Assembly (NCBI GenBank): GCA_013289765.1
Contig: JABCZI010000001.1
Location: 124,001-188,000, forward strand
From: Acidobacteriota bacterium
GTDB lineage: Bacteria; Acidobacteriota; Terriglobia; Terriglobales; Acidobacteriaceae
Direction of reading: 5' to 3'
Length of the DNA: 64,000 nt
In this document: piece by piece, positions 43,908 through 52,469 of the stretch
Layout: every line of letters starts with the position of its first letter
Numbering within the stretch: the first letter of the stretch is position 1
The notes under the pieces: model-generated
What the model was told of the DNA's origin: nothing
Database searches by the model: none
What the model saw: the letters and a program-made list of their open reading frames with translations, nothing else
Made by a program: the position numbers and the translations under genes

Positions 43908-46900
43908 ATGGGCAGCACTCCGACATCTGGTCTGGCCAAGGCGGGAATTGCCATTCCGCTGACTGCGGGATCGGTGTGGCTGGCCATGGTGGCGGCCCGC
44001 AAGTTATCCGCCGGAGCTTCGGATTTCATGCCTCACGGATATTGCTATCTGTGGAATCCGCGAATTCTATGGCTGAATGTCATCTCTGATGGCTTGATCA
44101 CGCTCTCGTACTACGCCATCCCCGTTATCCTGATTTATTTCATCCGCGAGAATCGCAACCTTCCCTTCAATCGCATTTTCTGGATGTTCGGTGGATTCAT
44201 TCTGGCTTGTGGCACCACCCACCTGATGGAGATCTGGAACGTCTGGCACAGCAATTACATGCTGGCGGGCGTCATGAAGGCAGCCACAGCGGCGCTGTCC
44301 ATGCTCACGGCGGCGATGCTCATCCCCTTGGTTCCGAGGGTGATGTCCGTGCCCGGCCGGGTTCACTTGCAGGATGTAAATCGCGGGCTGCAACAGGAAA
44401 TCGCCGACCGGAAGCGGCTCGATGCGCCGATCGAGGCCCCGTTTCGGCGCAGGGTTACGATCGGCTTCATCGTAGCGATGCTGCTGACAATCTCTATGGG
44501 ATTTTTGTCCTGGCGCGGCGCCCGGACAGCTGCGAATGACGCCGACTGGGTGGCTCACACCTATGCGGTGATGGACGCGATCGAGCTCACGTCCAAACAT
44601 GTAATCGAAACGGAAACGAGTGCGCGGGCGTTTGCCTTGAGCGGGCAAGACATTCTGCTGGCACACTACGAGACCGCGCGGGGCACCGTGGCGGAGGACG
44701 AGGGAGCGATGCGGCATTTGGTAGTGGACAATCCAGATCAGCAGCGACGCCTGGATGTGCTCCAGCTGCAAGCCCGAGCCGCCCTCGAATTCGCTGATAG
44801 CATCGTCGCCGAACGCCGGCAGTTTCAGGCAGCTCCTGGCGCGAGCGAGATTGTTGAGACTGAGACGCTCATGGAGGCAGTGCGCACTACGACTCAAAGC
44901 ATGCAGGCCGGTGAAATGCGACTGCTGAGCCAGCGCACCCAAGCAACCAAGGCAGGGAGACGGTTGACAAGTTTCATCATTGTCACAGGCATTTTCGTTG
45001 GGGCAGGCTTATTGTCGCTAGCCAGGATCGCCGTCAACTGCGAGATTGACATCAGCGCCCAGGCACGAGCCCAACTCGGCACCCTGAACGCCGAGTTGGA
45101 ACAGCGCGTAGAGCAACGCACCACGGCCCTGGAATCCGAAATCGCCGAGCGGAAGCGAGCGGAGGGGGTAAACGAGCAGGTGCTCGTGGAACTCGCCGAT
45201 CAAAAGTTCGCTTTGGATCAGCACGCCATCGTCGCCACCACCGACGTTCAAGGCACCATCACCTACGTCAACGACAAGTTCTGCGCCATCAGCCAGTATT
45301 CGCGCGACGAGCTGCTGGGTCAGAATCATCGCATTCTTAATTCCGCACACCATCCCAGAGAATTCTTTCAAGAGATGTACCACAGCATCGCCAACGGCCA
45401 AGTGTGGCGAGGTGAGATCTGCAACCGCGCCAAGGACGGTTCGATTTACTGGGTGGATACGACCATCGTCCCGTTCGTCGGCCCCGAGGGCAAACCGCGC
45501 CAGTACGTTGCCATCCGGGCGGACATCAGCGAGCGCAAGCGAGCCGAAGAAGCGCTCAAGGAAAGCCTGGCAGCACGAGAGCAGGCGTTCAAGGACGTGG
45601 CCGACCAGAAATACGCTCTCGATCAGCACGCCATCGTCGCCACCACCGACGTTCAGGGGACCATCACTTATGTGAACGACAAGTTCTGCGCCATCAGTAA
45701 GTATTCACGGGATGAACTTCTGGGGCAGAACCATCGCATCCTCAACTCGAGCCATCACCCGAAAGAATTTTTCCAGCAGATGTACCGCACCATCGCGAAT
45801 GGCGAGGTCTGGCACGGCGAGATCTGCAACCGGGCCAAAGACGGATGGATTTACTGGGTGGATACGACCATTGTCCCGTTCGCCGGCGTGGATGGCAAAC
45901 CGCGCCAGTACGTCGCGATCCGCGCGGATATCACCGAGCGCAAGCGGGCGGAAGAAGCACTGCGGGAGAGTCTCGTCACCAGCAAGGTCGCCCTGAAAGA
46001 TCTGGCCGATCAGAAGTTCGCTCTGGACCAGCATGCGATCGTCGCCACCACCGACGTTCAGGGGACCATCACCTACGTGAACGACAAGTTTTGCGCCATC
46101 AGCAAATACTCGCGCCAAGAGTTGGTGGGCCAGAACCACCGCATTCTCAACTCCGGCCACCACTCCAAAGAGTTTTTTCAGCAGATGTATCACACCATCG
46201 CCAACGGACAAGCGTGGCGGGACGAGATCTGCAACCGGGCCAAAGATGGTTCGATTTACTGGGTGGATACCACCGTTGTCCCGTTCCTTGACGCCTACGG
46301 AAAACCCCGGCAGTACATGGCGATCCGCGCGGACATCACCGAGCGCAAGCGGGCGGAGGAGGTGCGCGAACGCCTGGCCGCCGTGGTCGAGTCATCTGAA
46401 GACGCCATTATCAGCAAGACCCTGGAGGGGATGATCAACAGCTGGAATCGAGGCGCCCAGAAAGTATTCGGTTATTCGGCAGCGGAGGCCGTGGGTAAAC
46501 CGATGCTGATGCTAATCCCGCCGGAGCGTGTCGGTGAAGAGTCCGACATTCTGGCGAGCATTCGACGCGGCGAGAGCGTGGAACATTTCGAAACCGTGCG
46601 TGTCCGGAAGGACGGCACGCACATTGACGTTTCTGCGACGATTTCTCCGATTAGGGACAGCAGTGGCGCGATTGTTGGCGCTTCGAAAATTGCGCGCGAC
46701 ATCACCGAACGCAAGCAAACTGAAGATCGGCTCGCCGGACAAGCGGAGGAACTCTCCCGGCAAGCCGGGGAATTGCTGCGCTCGCGACAGGCGCTGGAAA
46801 CCCAGACGCTGATGCTGCAGTCTGTTCTCGACAGCATGGCTGAGGGTCTGGTCGCGGCCGATGAGCGGGGAAAATTCATCATCTGGAATCCGGCCGCCAC

Positions 46901-48005
46901 GAGGATCGTTGGCATGGGCGCAGAGAACGTTCCTCCCGGGGAATGGAACGCACACTACGGCTGCTATCTACCCGACATGGTGACGCTTTTTCCCCCTGAG
47001 CAAAATCCTCTGGCACGCGCGGTTCGCGGGGAGGTGTGCACTGCCGAGATGTATGTGCGCAATCCCGAACTCGACCAAGGGGTCTGGATCGAGGTCAGCG
47101 GCGGTCCCCTGAAGGGCAAGGACGGCGTGGTGCGGGGCGGCGTGGTGGCGTTCCGCGACATCACGCAAAGAAGAGCGGACGAACAGGAAATCCGCAAACT
47201 CAATGACGGACTCGAAGAGAGGGTGGCGGAGCGCACCGCGCAACTAGCAGCGGCCAACCAGGAGTTGGAAGCTTTCACTTATTCCGTGTCCCATGATCTG
47301 CGCGCGCCGCTGCGGCACATCGGTGGGTTTTCCAGGATCTTGATCGAAGACTTTGCCGCCAGAATGGAGCCAGAAGCGCAGCAGCATTTGCAGCGCATCG
47401 AAGACGGAACCCGCCGTATGGGGTTGGCGGTGGATGAGCTGCTTAATTTGGCGCGGGTGGGCCGTCATGCCCTCAACCTCCAAATCGGCAGTCTGAATTC
47501 GATCATCGAGGATGTCGTTTCCCTGCTGCAGCCAGAAGCGGAAGGCAGAGCGGTGAATTGGGAGATTGCGAAGCTGCCTTCGGCAAACTGCGATCCCCTC
47601 CTGATTCGTCAGGTGTTTCAGAACCTGATCTCCAACGCCCTGAAGTTCACCCGCACCCGGGAGAGAACCGTCATCGAGATCAATCACCGGCTAGAAAATG
47701 GGCAGACAGTCATTTTCGTTCGCGACAATGGCGTCGGTTTCGACATGAAGTATGTCGACAAGCTGTTCGGCGTCTTCCAGCGTCTACACCGGGCGGAGGA
47801 TTTTGCAGGAACCGGGGTCGGCCTGGCAATCGTACAACGCATCGTTCACAAGCACGGAGGCCGGGTCTGGGCCCAGGCAGAGTCGGGCAAGGGCGCAACC
47901 TTTTGTTTCACCCTTAGCGCGGACACGGCTCCGCTGGCGCCAGTCGGCTCCGATGAGGCTAAGGCAAAAGAAGTTACTAACAAAACGGCCGCGGCAGGGA
48001 GTTAA
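43908..48005 (+). CDS. Ethylene-receptor-like hybrid sensor kinase with CHASE3 and five PAS domains
   Basis: A 1365-residue membrane kinase. The N-terminus (about 20-150) has several helices matching the plant ETR1 ethylene-binding domain: Asp61, Tyr68, Ile71, Pro72, Ile98, Cys101 and His105 (ACGTTHLMEIW) align with ETR1 D25, Y32, I35, P36, I62, C65 and H69 with identical spacing. A CHASE3-like periplasmic domain between two membrane segments follows (about 185-375). Next come three near-identical PAS units (427-561, 562-696, 697-831), a fourth PAS (about 832-955) and a fifth (about 970-1090), then HisKA with His1129 (YSVSHDLRAPLRHIGG) and HATPase. Ligand binding is inferred. No receiver is fused; the next gene is an Rcp1-like receiver. 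Confidence 0.9.
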   Translation: MGSTPTSGLAKAGIAIPLTAGSVWLAMVAARKLSAGASDFMPHGYCYLWNPRILWLNVISDGLITLSYYAIPVILIYFIRENRNLPFNRIFWMFGGFILACGTTHLMEIWNVWHSNYMLAGVMKAATAALSMLTAAMLIPLVPRVMSVPGRVHLQDVNRGLQQEIADRKRLDAPIEAPFRRRVTIGFIVAMLLTISMGFLSWRGARTAANDADWVAHTYAVMDAIELTSKHVIETETSARAFALSGQDILLAHYETARGTVAEDEGAMRHLVVDNPDQQRRLDVLQLQARAALEFADSIVAERRQFQAAPGASEIVETETLMEAVRTTTQSMQAGEMRLLSQRTQATKAGRRLTSFIIVTGIFVGAGLLSLARIAVNCEIDISAQARAQLGTLNAELEQRVEQRTTALESEIAERKRAEGVNEQVLVELADQKFALDQHAIVATTDVQGTITYVNDKFCAISQYSRDELLGQNHRILNSAHHPREFFQEMYHSIANGQVWRGEICNRAKDGSIYWVDTTIVPFVGPEGKPRQYVAIRADISERKRAEEALKESLAAREQAFKDVADQKYALDQHAIVATTDVQGTITYVNDKFCAISKYSRDELLGQNHRILNSSHHPKEFFQQMYRTIANGEVWHGEICNRAKDGWIYWVDTTIVPFAGVDGKPRQYVAIRADITERKRAEEALRESLVTSKVALKDLADQKFALDQHAIVATTDVQGTITYVNDKFCAISKYSRQELVGQNHRILNSGHHSKEFFQQMYHTIANGQAWRDEICNRAKDGSIYWVDTTVVPFLDAYGKPRQYMAIRADITERKRAEEVRERLAAVVESSEDAIISKTLEGMINSWNRGAQKVFGYSAAEAVGKPMLMLIPPERVGEESDILASIRRGESVEHFETVRVRKDGTHIDVSATISPIRDSSGAIVGASKIARDITERKQTEDRLAGQAEELSRQAGELLRSRQALETQTLMLQSVLDSMAEGLVAADERGKFIIWNPAATRIVGMGAENVPPGEWNAHYGCYLPDMVTLFPPEQNPLARAVRGEVCTAEMYVRNPELDQGVWIEVSGGPLKGKDGVVRGGVVAFRDITQRRADEQEIRKLNDGLEERVAERTAQLAAANQELEAFTYSVSHDLRAPLRHIGGFSRILIEDFAARMEPEAQQHLQRIEDGTRRMGLAVDELLNLARVGRHALNLQIGSLNSIIEDVVSLLQPEAEGRAVNWEIAKLPSANCDPLLIRQVFQNLISNALKFTRTRERTVIEINHRLENGQTVIFVRDNGVGFDMKYVDKLFGVFQRLHRAEDFAGTGVGLAIVQRIVHKHGGRVWAQAESGKGATFCFTLSADTAPLAPVGSDEAKAKEVTNKTAAAGS
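45186..46400 (+). repeat. Three tandem 405-bp PAS-coding units inside the ethylene-receptor-like kinase
   Basis: Matching segments recur at exactly 405 bp (GATCAGCACG-like block at 45216, 45621 and 46026), i.e. 135 codons each. The protein copies share ALDQHAIVATTDVQGTITYV and LGQNHRILNS and differ at few positions. The boundary falls in the linker ERKRAEEALRES. The high nucleotide identity points to recent duplication or gene conversion. Confidence 0.9.
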
Positions 48006-48484
48006 TGATGAACTCAAATGAAGTCGAAATTCTTTTGGTCGATGATAGTCAAGACGACATAGACCTCACTCTGCATGCTTTGCGGGCGGAAAATCTGGCG
48101 AACCGCGTCTTCATCGCTCGCGATGGCGAGGAAGCGCTGGATTTTCTGTTCTGCAAAGGACCCCATGCCGAACGGTCCTTTGAAAAACCGCCGAAGCTGG
48201 TCTTGCTGGATTTGAAGATGCCCAAAGTGGATGGAATGGAAGTCCTGAAACAGGTCAAGAATGATCCGCGAACCCGGACCATACCCGTCGTGCTGATGAC
48301 TTCTTCCCGCGAAGAGCGGGACATGGTGAGCGGCTATAACTTGGGGGTTAACAGCTACCTGCAAAAACCGGTGGACTTCGACCAGTTCCGGAAAATGGTG
48401 AAGCTGATCGGCCTGTACTGGCTGGTGACCAATCAGCCTCCCTTGACCGCCACCGCTGCGGGCACGGCAAAGCAGGCGCAATGA
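48005..48484 (+). CDS. Rcp1-like response regulator
   Basis: A 159-residue single receiver of the phytochrome-associated (Rcp1) type. The acidic pocket is VDDSQDDID; the insert FLFCKGPHAERSFEKPPKLV precedes Asp69 in LLDLKMPKVDG; VVLMTSSREERD supplies the Thr/Ser, and LQKPVDF the Lys. The start overlaps the kinase stop (TAATG), so the two are translated together. It is the most likely direct phosphate acceptor of the ethylene-receptor-like kinase. Confidence 0.93.
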   Translation: MMNSNEVEILLVDDSQDDIDLTLHALRAENLANRVFIARDGEEALDFLFCKGPHAERSFEKPPKLVLLDLKMPKVDGMEVLKQVKNDPRTRTIPVVLMTSSREERDMVSGYNLGVNSYLQKPVDFDQFRKMVKLIGLYWLVTNQPPLTATAAGTAKQAQ

Positions 48485-49677
48485 GCAGCAGCGCGGCCAA
48501 ACTCGGAATTGACAGCTCGATCGGGCCGAAACCAAAGCTGCGAGCTTTGCTAGTTGAGGACAATCAGCTCGACGCGGAACTGGTGTTGCGCGCGTTGCGC
48601 AAGGACAGCCTCGAAGTGAGTGCGGTGATTGTGCAGGACGAGGCGGGCTTCACCGAAGCGCTGCGCACTCACTCTCCCGAAATTGTGCTGGCCGACTACA
48701 ACTTGCCGAACTGGAAAGGAATGGAAGCGCTGACCGTGCTCCGCCGGCAAAACCTGGACATTCCGATGATCCTGGTTTCGGGCGCCCTCGGGGATGTAAC
48801 CGCCGTGGAATGCATCCGGCAGGGCGCTACGGATTATGTTCTGAAAGACGGGCTGGCACGCCTGCCTGAAGTAGTGCGCCGGGCCTTGCAGGAAAAATGT
48901 GAACGCGGCCTACGCCGTCAGGCGGAAGCAGATCTGGCAAAGAAAGCGGATGAATTGGCGCGCTCGAATGCGGACCTTGAGCAGTTCGCCTACGTCGCCT
49001 CCCATGACTTGCAAGAACCCCTGCGCATGGTCGCGGCATACACCCAACTGCTCTCCGAACGCTATCGTGGCAAGCTCGACGAGAATGCCGACAAATTCAT
49101 CGGCTACGCCAGCGAGGGCGCACTCCGCATGCAGGTGCTCATACAGGACTTGCTGGCATTTTCGAGAGTAGGGCGCGCCAATGGCGCCGATTCGATGGTC
49201 GATTGCAATGCCGTTCTCGAAGAGGTCGTAAAGAGTCTGGGCCCGGCCATTCAGGAAAACGGCGCGGTCATTGACTACTCGAACTTAAACTCCGCGAACT
49301 TACCTGGGGTTTGGGCCGACCGGACGCAGATCGTGCAGCTGTTCCAGAATCTGATCGGAAACGCCATCAAGTTTCGTGGGGAAAAGCAGCCGGTCATTTC
49401 CATACGGGCCGAGAAAACCGCGCTGTACTGGCAATTCAGCCTGGCTGATAACGGCATTGGAATCGCACCGGAGTTCGCCGATAACATTTTTGTCGTCTTC
49501 CAGCGTTTGCACGCGCGCACCGAATATCCCGGGAACGGCATTGGCCTCGCGATCTGCAAGAAGATCATCGAGCGTAACGGCGGCAACATTTGGGTTGAGT
49601 CCCAAGCCGGGTGCGGAGCCACTTTCAAGTTCACCATTCCGCTGCGCGGTGCCGACGAGAAAGACGGCAAAGCATGA
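48481..49677 (+). CDS. Receiver-histidine kinase fusion
   Basis: A 398-residue protein with a receiver domain first (residues about 20-140, phospho-Asp72 in IVLADYNLP) and then a coiled linker, HisKA with His175 in FAYVASHDLQEPLRMVAA, and HATPase (NLIGNAIKFRGEKQ, NGIGIAPEFADNIF, GNGIGLAICKKIIERNGG). The HisKA type is the one used by bacteriophytochromes and resembles that of the upstream large kinase. ATGA overlap with the preceding Rcp1-like gene. It may receive phosphate from that gene or from the kinase itself, forming an internal relay. Confidence 0.92.
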   Translation: MSSSAAKLGIDSSIGPKPKLRALLVEDNQLDAELVLRALRKDSLEVSAVIVQDEAGFTEALRTHSPEIVLADYNLPNWKGMEALTVLRRQNLDIPMILVSGALGDVTAVECIRQGATDYVLKDGLARLPEVVRRALQEKCERGLRRQAEADLAKKADELARSNADLEQFAYVASHDLQEPLRMVAAYTQLLSERYRGKLDENADKFIGYASEGALRMQVLIQDLLAFSRVGRANGADSMVDCNAVLEEVVKSLGPAIQENGAVIDYSNLNSANLPGVWADRTQIVQLFQNLIGNAIKFRGEKQPVISIRAEKTALYWQFSLADNGIGIAPEFADNIFVVFQRLHARTEYPGNGIGLAICKKIIERNGGNIWVESQAGCGATFKFTIPLRGADEKDGKA

Positions 49678-50123
49678 ACTCCGTGCGTCATCTTCTGATT
49701 GTGGACGACAACCCAGCGGATATCGGCCTGGCTTGCGAAGCCCTGAAACAATGCGCTCCCAGCTGCCAGATCAACAGCGTGGAGGATGGCGTGGAAGCGC
49801 TCGCTTTTCTGAACCGGCGGGGAAACTATAGCAGTGCACTCCCGGCCGATCTCGTCATCCTCGACTTGAATTTACCCAAGCGCGGGGGCTTGGCCGTCTT
49901 GGCCGCAATGAAGGCAAGTCCGGATCTGCGGTGCATTCCCGTGATTATCTTCAGCACGTCCCAGCTCAGCCAGGACGTCAAACGCAGCTATGAATTGGGA
50001 GCTAATTGCTACGTGTGCAAGCCGGGAAATCTTGTTGAATATTTTGCCGCCATGAAGTCGATTGAACAATTTTGGTTTGGCCTTGCCAGCCTGCCACCCA
50101 GAGGAGAACAAACAAAACAATGA
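49674..50123 (+). CDS. Rcp1-like response regulator
   Basis: A 149-residue receiver starting at ATG 49674, which overlaps the upstream stop by four bases. Pocket VDDNPADIG, phospho-Asp64 in VILDLNLPKRGG, Thr/Ser in IFSTSQLS, Lys in VCKPGNLVEYF. The upstream in-frame extension lies within the kinase gene and is not used. Likely acceptor for the adjacent receiver-kinase. A second overlap links it to the next gene. Confidence 0.92.
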   Translation: MNSVRHLLIVDDNPADIGLACEALKQCAPSCQINSVEDGVEALAFLNRRGNYSSALPADLVILDLNLPKRGGLAVLAAMKASPDLRCIPVIIFSTSQLSQDVKRSYELGANCYVCKPGNLVEYFAAMKSIEQFWFGLASLPPRGEQTKQ

Positions 50124-51712
50124 ATGAAACAACTACGAATGTATTGCTCATAGAAGATAACCCGGGAGATGCAGACCTCGTCCGCCTTCGCCTGGTCGAA
50201 GGCCAATCAGCAGTGAAGGTGAATTGCGTTAGCCGGCTGGCCGATGGCCTCGCTTCCCTGAGCCGGGAAACACCTTCGCTGGTCCTGTTGGACCTGAATC
50301 TTCCCGACAGTCACGGGGCAGACACTTTTCGACGCCTTATGGAGCACTCGCCCAATGTACCGGTCGTCGTGCTCTCCGGCCAGGATGACGAAGTACTGGC
50401 GATGAAAGCCGTCCATCACGGCGTGCAGGACTATCTGGTAAAAGGCAACATCTCCAGCAAGAATCTGGAGCGGGCTATGCGCTACGCCGTGGAACGCCAG
50501 GCCCTGCTTCGCTCCCTCGAAATCGCTCAGAAGCAGCAATTGGAATTCAAGAACCAGTTCCTGTCCCATGTCTCTCATGAACTGCGCACGCCGCTCACCT
50601 GCATTCACCAGTACGTTACTTTGCTTTTGGATGGCCTCGCCGGCCCGGTTGCGCCCGAGCAGGCCGACCACCTGAAGACAGTTTTGAAAAGCGTGAATCA
50701 GTTGCACGCCATGATCCGCGACCTGCTTGAGGCCACGCGCGCCGAGAGCGGCAAGATGCGCATCGAGCCACGCTGCATTTCGCTGAATGAACTGGTTCAA
50801 CAGGCCGCGGCAATGCTACGGCCCACCGCGGACGAAAAGAAAGTTGGATTGGAGGTAGGAATCGATCACCGGCTCCCTTTGGTGCACGCCGACCCCGATC
50901 GCGTGCTCGAAGTGTTGATCAACCTTGCAGACAATGCCATCAAATTCACTGCTCCGGATGGCGCAGTCATGCTGCAAGCAACTATGGTGGACGCCGATCC
51001 TGGTTCCGCCTACATTTCCGTCAGCGATACTGGACGCGGCATCGGGCCGGAAGCCAAGGCGCTGATCTTTGAGCGGCTGTACCAGGATCCCAATTCGGTT
51101 GATAACAACCGATCCGGACTAGGACTAGGTTTGTTTATCAGCCGGGAAATCGTACGGCTTCATCAGGGCCGGATCTGGGTTTCGAGTGAACCGGGGCAAG
51201 GTAGCACGTTTACTTTCACCCTGCCCATTTTCTCGCTGCCCAAGTTGCTTGCTCCGGTAGTCACGTACCAGGCCCAATTGCGTCCGGATATGGTGCTGGT
51301 GCGCATCGAACTGACGCCCCTGTCCAACCCTCCGCGGGGAAACTGGAAAGAAACCTGGCAGCAGTGTTTGGAGACCGTGCGCCGCTGCATCTATCTCGAC
51401 AAAGACTTGTTGTTGCCCCCGATGGGCGCGGCAGGGTCGGCCGAAACTTTCTACGTCGTCGCCTGCACCGATCTTCAGCGTTCCGGGATCATGACTACTC
51501 GGATCCGAGAACAGTTGGAGCGCGTTCCCGATCTCAAGTCCAAGTGCACGGTAACCATCACCTCGGTTCCGGTCCAGTTACCGGCCACCGATACCAAACA
51601 ATCGCTCGACCAGCAGATTCAAAGTGTCGCCGGTTGCGTAACCCAGATGATTTTTAGCGGTCTGGAACGCAAACAACTGTCAACCGGGAAAAGCTCAAAA
51701 AACGCCAATTGA
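50120..51712 (+). CDS. Receiver-histidine kinase fusion with unrecognised C-terminal domain
   Basis: A 530-residue protein from ATG 50120, overlapping the upstream stop (ATGA). The receiver (Asp58 in VLLDLNLPD) is followed by HisKA with His153 in FLSHVSHELRTPLTCIHQYV and an HATPase (NLADNAIKFT, VSDTGRGIGPEAKALIFERL, GLGLGLFISREIVRLHQGRI). About 150 residues after the ATPase (from about 385) match nothing I know; they include LPKLLAPVVTYQAQLRPDMV and could be an output or partner-binding domain. The tail has no receiver motifs. Confidence 0.9.
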   Translation: MNETTTNVLLIEDNPGDADLVRLRLVEGQSAVKVNCVSRLADGLASLSRETPSLVLLDLNLPDSHGADTFRRLMEHSPNVPVVVLSGQDDEVLAMKAVHHGVQDYLVKGNISSKNLERAMRYAVERQALLRSLEIAQKQQLEFKNQFLSHVSHELRTPLTCIHQYVTLLLDGLAGPVAPEQADHLKTVLKSVNQLHAMIRDLLEATRAESGKMRIEPRCISLNELVQQAAAMLRPTADEKKVGLEVGIDHRLPLVHADPDRVLEVLINLADNAIKFTAPDGAVMLQATMVDADPGSAYISVSDTGRGIGPEAKALIFERLYQDPNSVDNNRSGLGLGLFISREIVRLHQGRIWVSSEPGQGSTFTFTLPIFSLPKLLAPVVTYQAQLRPDMVLVRIELTPLSNPPRGNWKETWQQCLETVRRCIYLDKDLLLPPMGAAGSAETFYVVACTDLQRSGIMTTRIREQLERVPDLKSKCTVTITSVPVQLPATDTKQSLDQQIQSVAGCVTQMIFSGLERKQLSTGKSSKNAN

Positions 51713-51734
51713 TAACTCACAAGGAGAGAACTCA

Positions 51735-52136
51735 ATGCCGAAACCAAAGATTCTTGTAGTCGATGACGATCCTGATCTGGTACGTGCCATGCGCCTGCGT
51801 TTGCGCGCTAACGATTATGACGTCACCACCGCAACCGATGGCTATTCCGCGATTGCCTCAGCTCAGAAAGAACGTCCAAGCTTGATCATTCTAGACTTGG
51901 GCCTCCCCGTCGGAGACGGCTTCGTGGTTCTGGAGCGACTGCAAAACAGCGACGCACTTGCCGGGATTCCCGTCATCGTGCTGAGCGCCCGCGATCCTCA
52001 AGCGAACGAAGAACGCGCTCTGAAGGCGGGGGCAGCCGCGTTTTTTCAAAAACCCGCGGATAACGACGAACTGATGAACGTGATTCGCGTAAGCCTTGGG
52101 CCCGCAAACGCGCAACTGGCGGCTTGGCCTTCTTAG
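51735..52136 (+). CDS. Single-domain response regulator
   Basis: A 133-residue receiver, closing the kinase/receiver chain. Pocket VVDDDPDLV, phospho-Asp54 in IILDLGLPVGDG, switch Ser in VLSARDPQ, and Lys in FFQKPADN. AAGGAGAG lies shortly upstream of the ATG. Unlike the Rcp1-like proteins it has no insert before the Asp. The gap to the next gene (334 bp) separates this chain from the PDZ-kinase pair. Confidence 0.92.
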   Translation: MPKPKILVVDDDPDLVRAMRLRLRANDYDVTTATDGYSAIASAQKERPSLIILDLGLPVGDGFVVLERLQNSDALAGIPVIVLSARDPQANEERALKAGAAAFFQKPADNDELMNVIRVSLGPANAQLAAWPS

Positions 52137-52200
52137 TTCACCGCGCTGAATTCTTTCCTATATTGGAAGCGCAAGGCGGGAATTAAGCGAAAAAATTAAC

Positions 52201-52229
52201 CCCGGTCGCCAATCGCAATGGCGATCGGG
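52201..52229. other. Hairpin after the receiver gene
   Basis: CCCGGTCGCCA (52201-52211) and TGGCGATCGGG (52219-52229) form an 11-bp stem with one G-T wobble and a 7-nt loop. No T-tract follows, so it is not a clear terminator. The rest of 52137-52469 shows only the weak promoter below. Confidence 0.5.
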
Positions 52230-52411
52230 CATCTTAGCTGTTCGCGACTCACGACTGACGCGCATCGTAGGCGTTCCCTGGCCTGAGTCTGCGAAGCGCA
52301 GTCGCGCCTCGCCTGCAGTTTCGCATTGCCATCTAAATCATTCTCACCGTGTCGGATACAAGATTCCACACAAACCTCCTGAAATACATACCCGCTTTCC
52401 ACAAATCCATC

Positions 52412-52417
52412 TATAAT
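52412..52417 (+). promoter_or_regulatory. Possible -10 box of the PDZ-kinase/activator operon
   Basis: A perfect TATAAT 52 bp before the preferred ATG at 52470. A clear -35 was not found at 16-18 bp. Transcription would start near 52424, leaving a leader of about 46 nt. Confidence 0.35.
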
Positions 52418-52469
52418 CTTGGAAGTTGCTTTAGGTACGGCACTTAGCGGTCCCAAAACGGAAACGGAC

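Noticed and set aside
52137-52469. Possible tRNA or small RNA
   Set aside because: One hairpin only; no cloverleaf or terminator pattern could be built.
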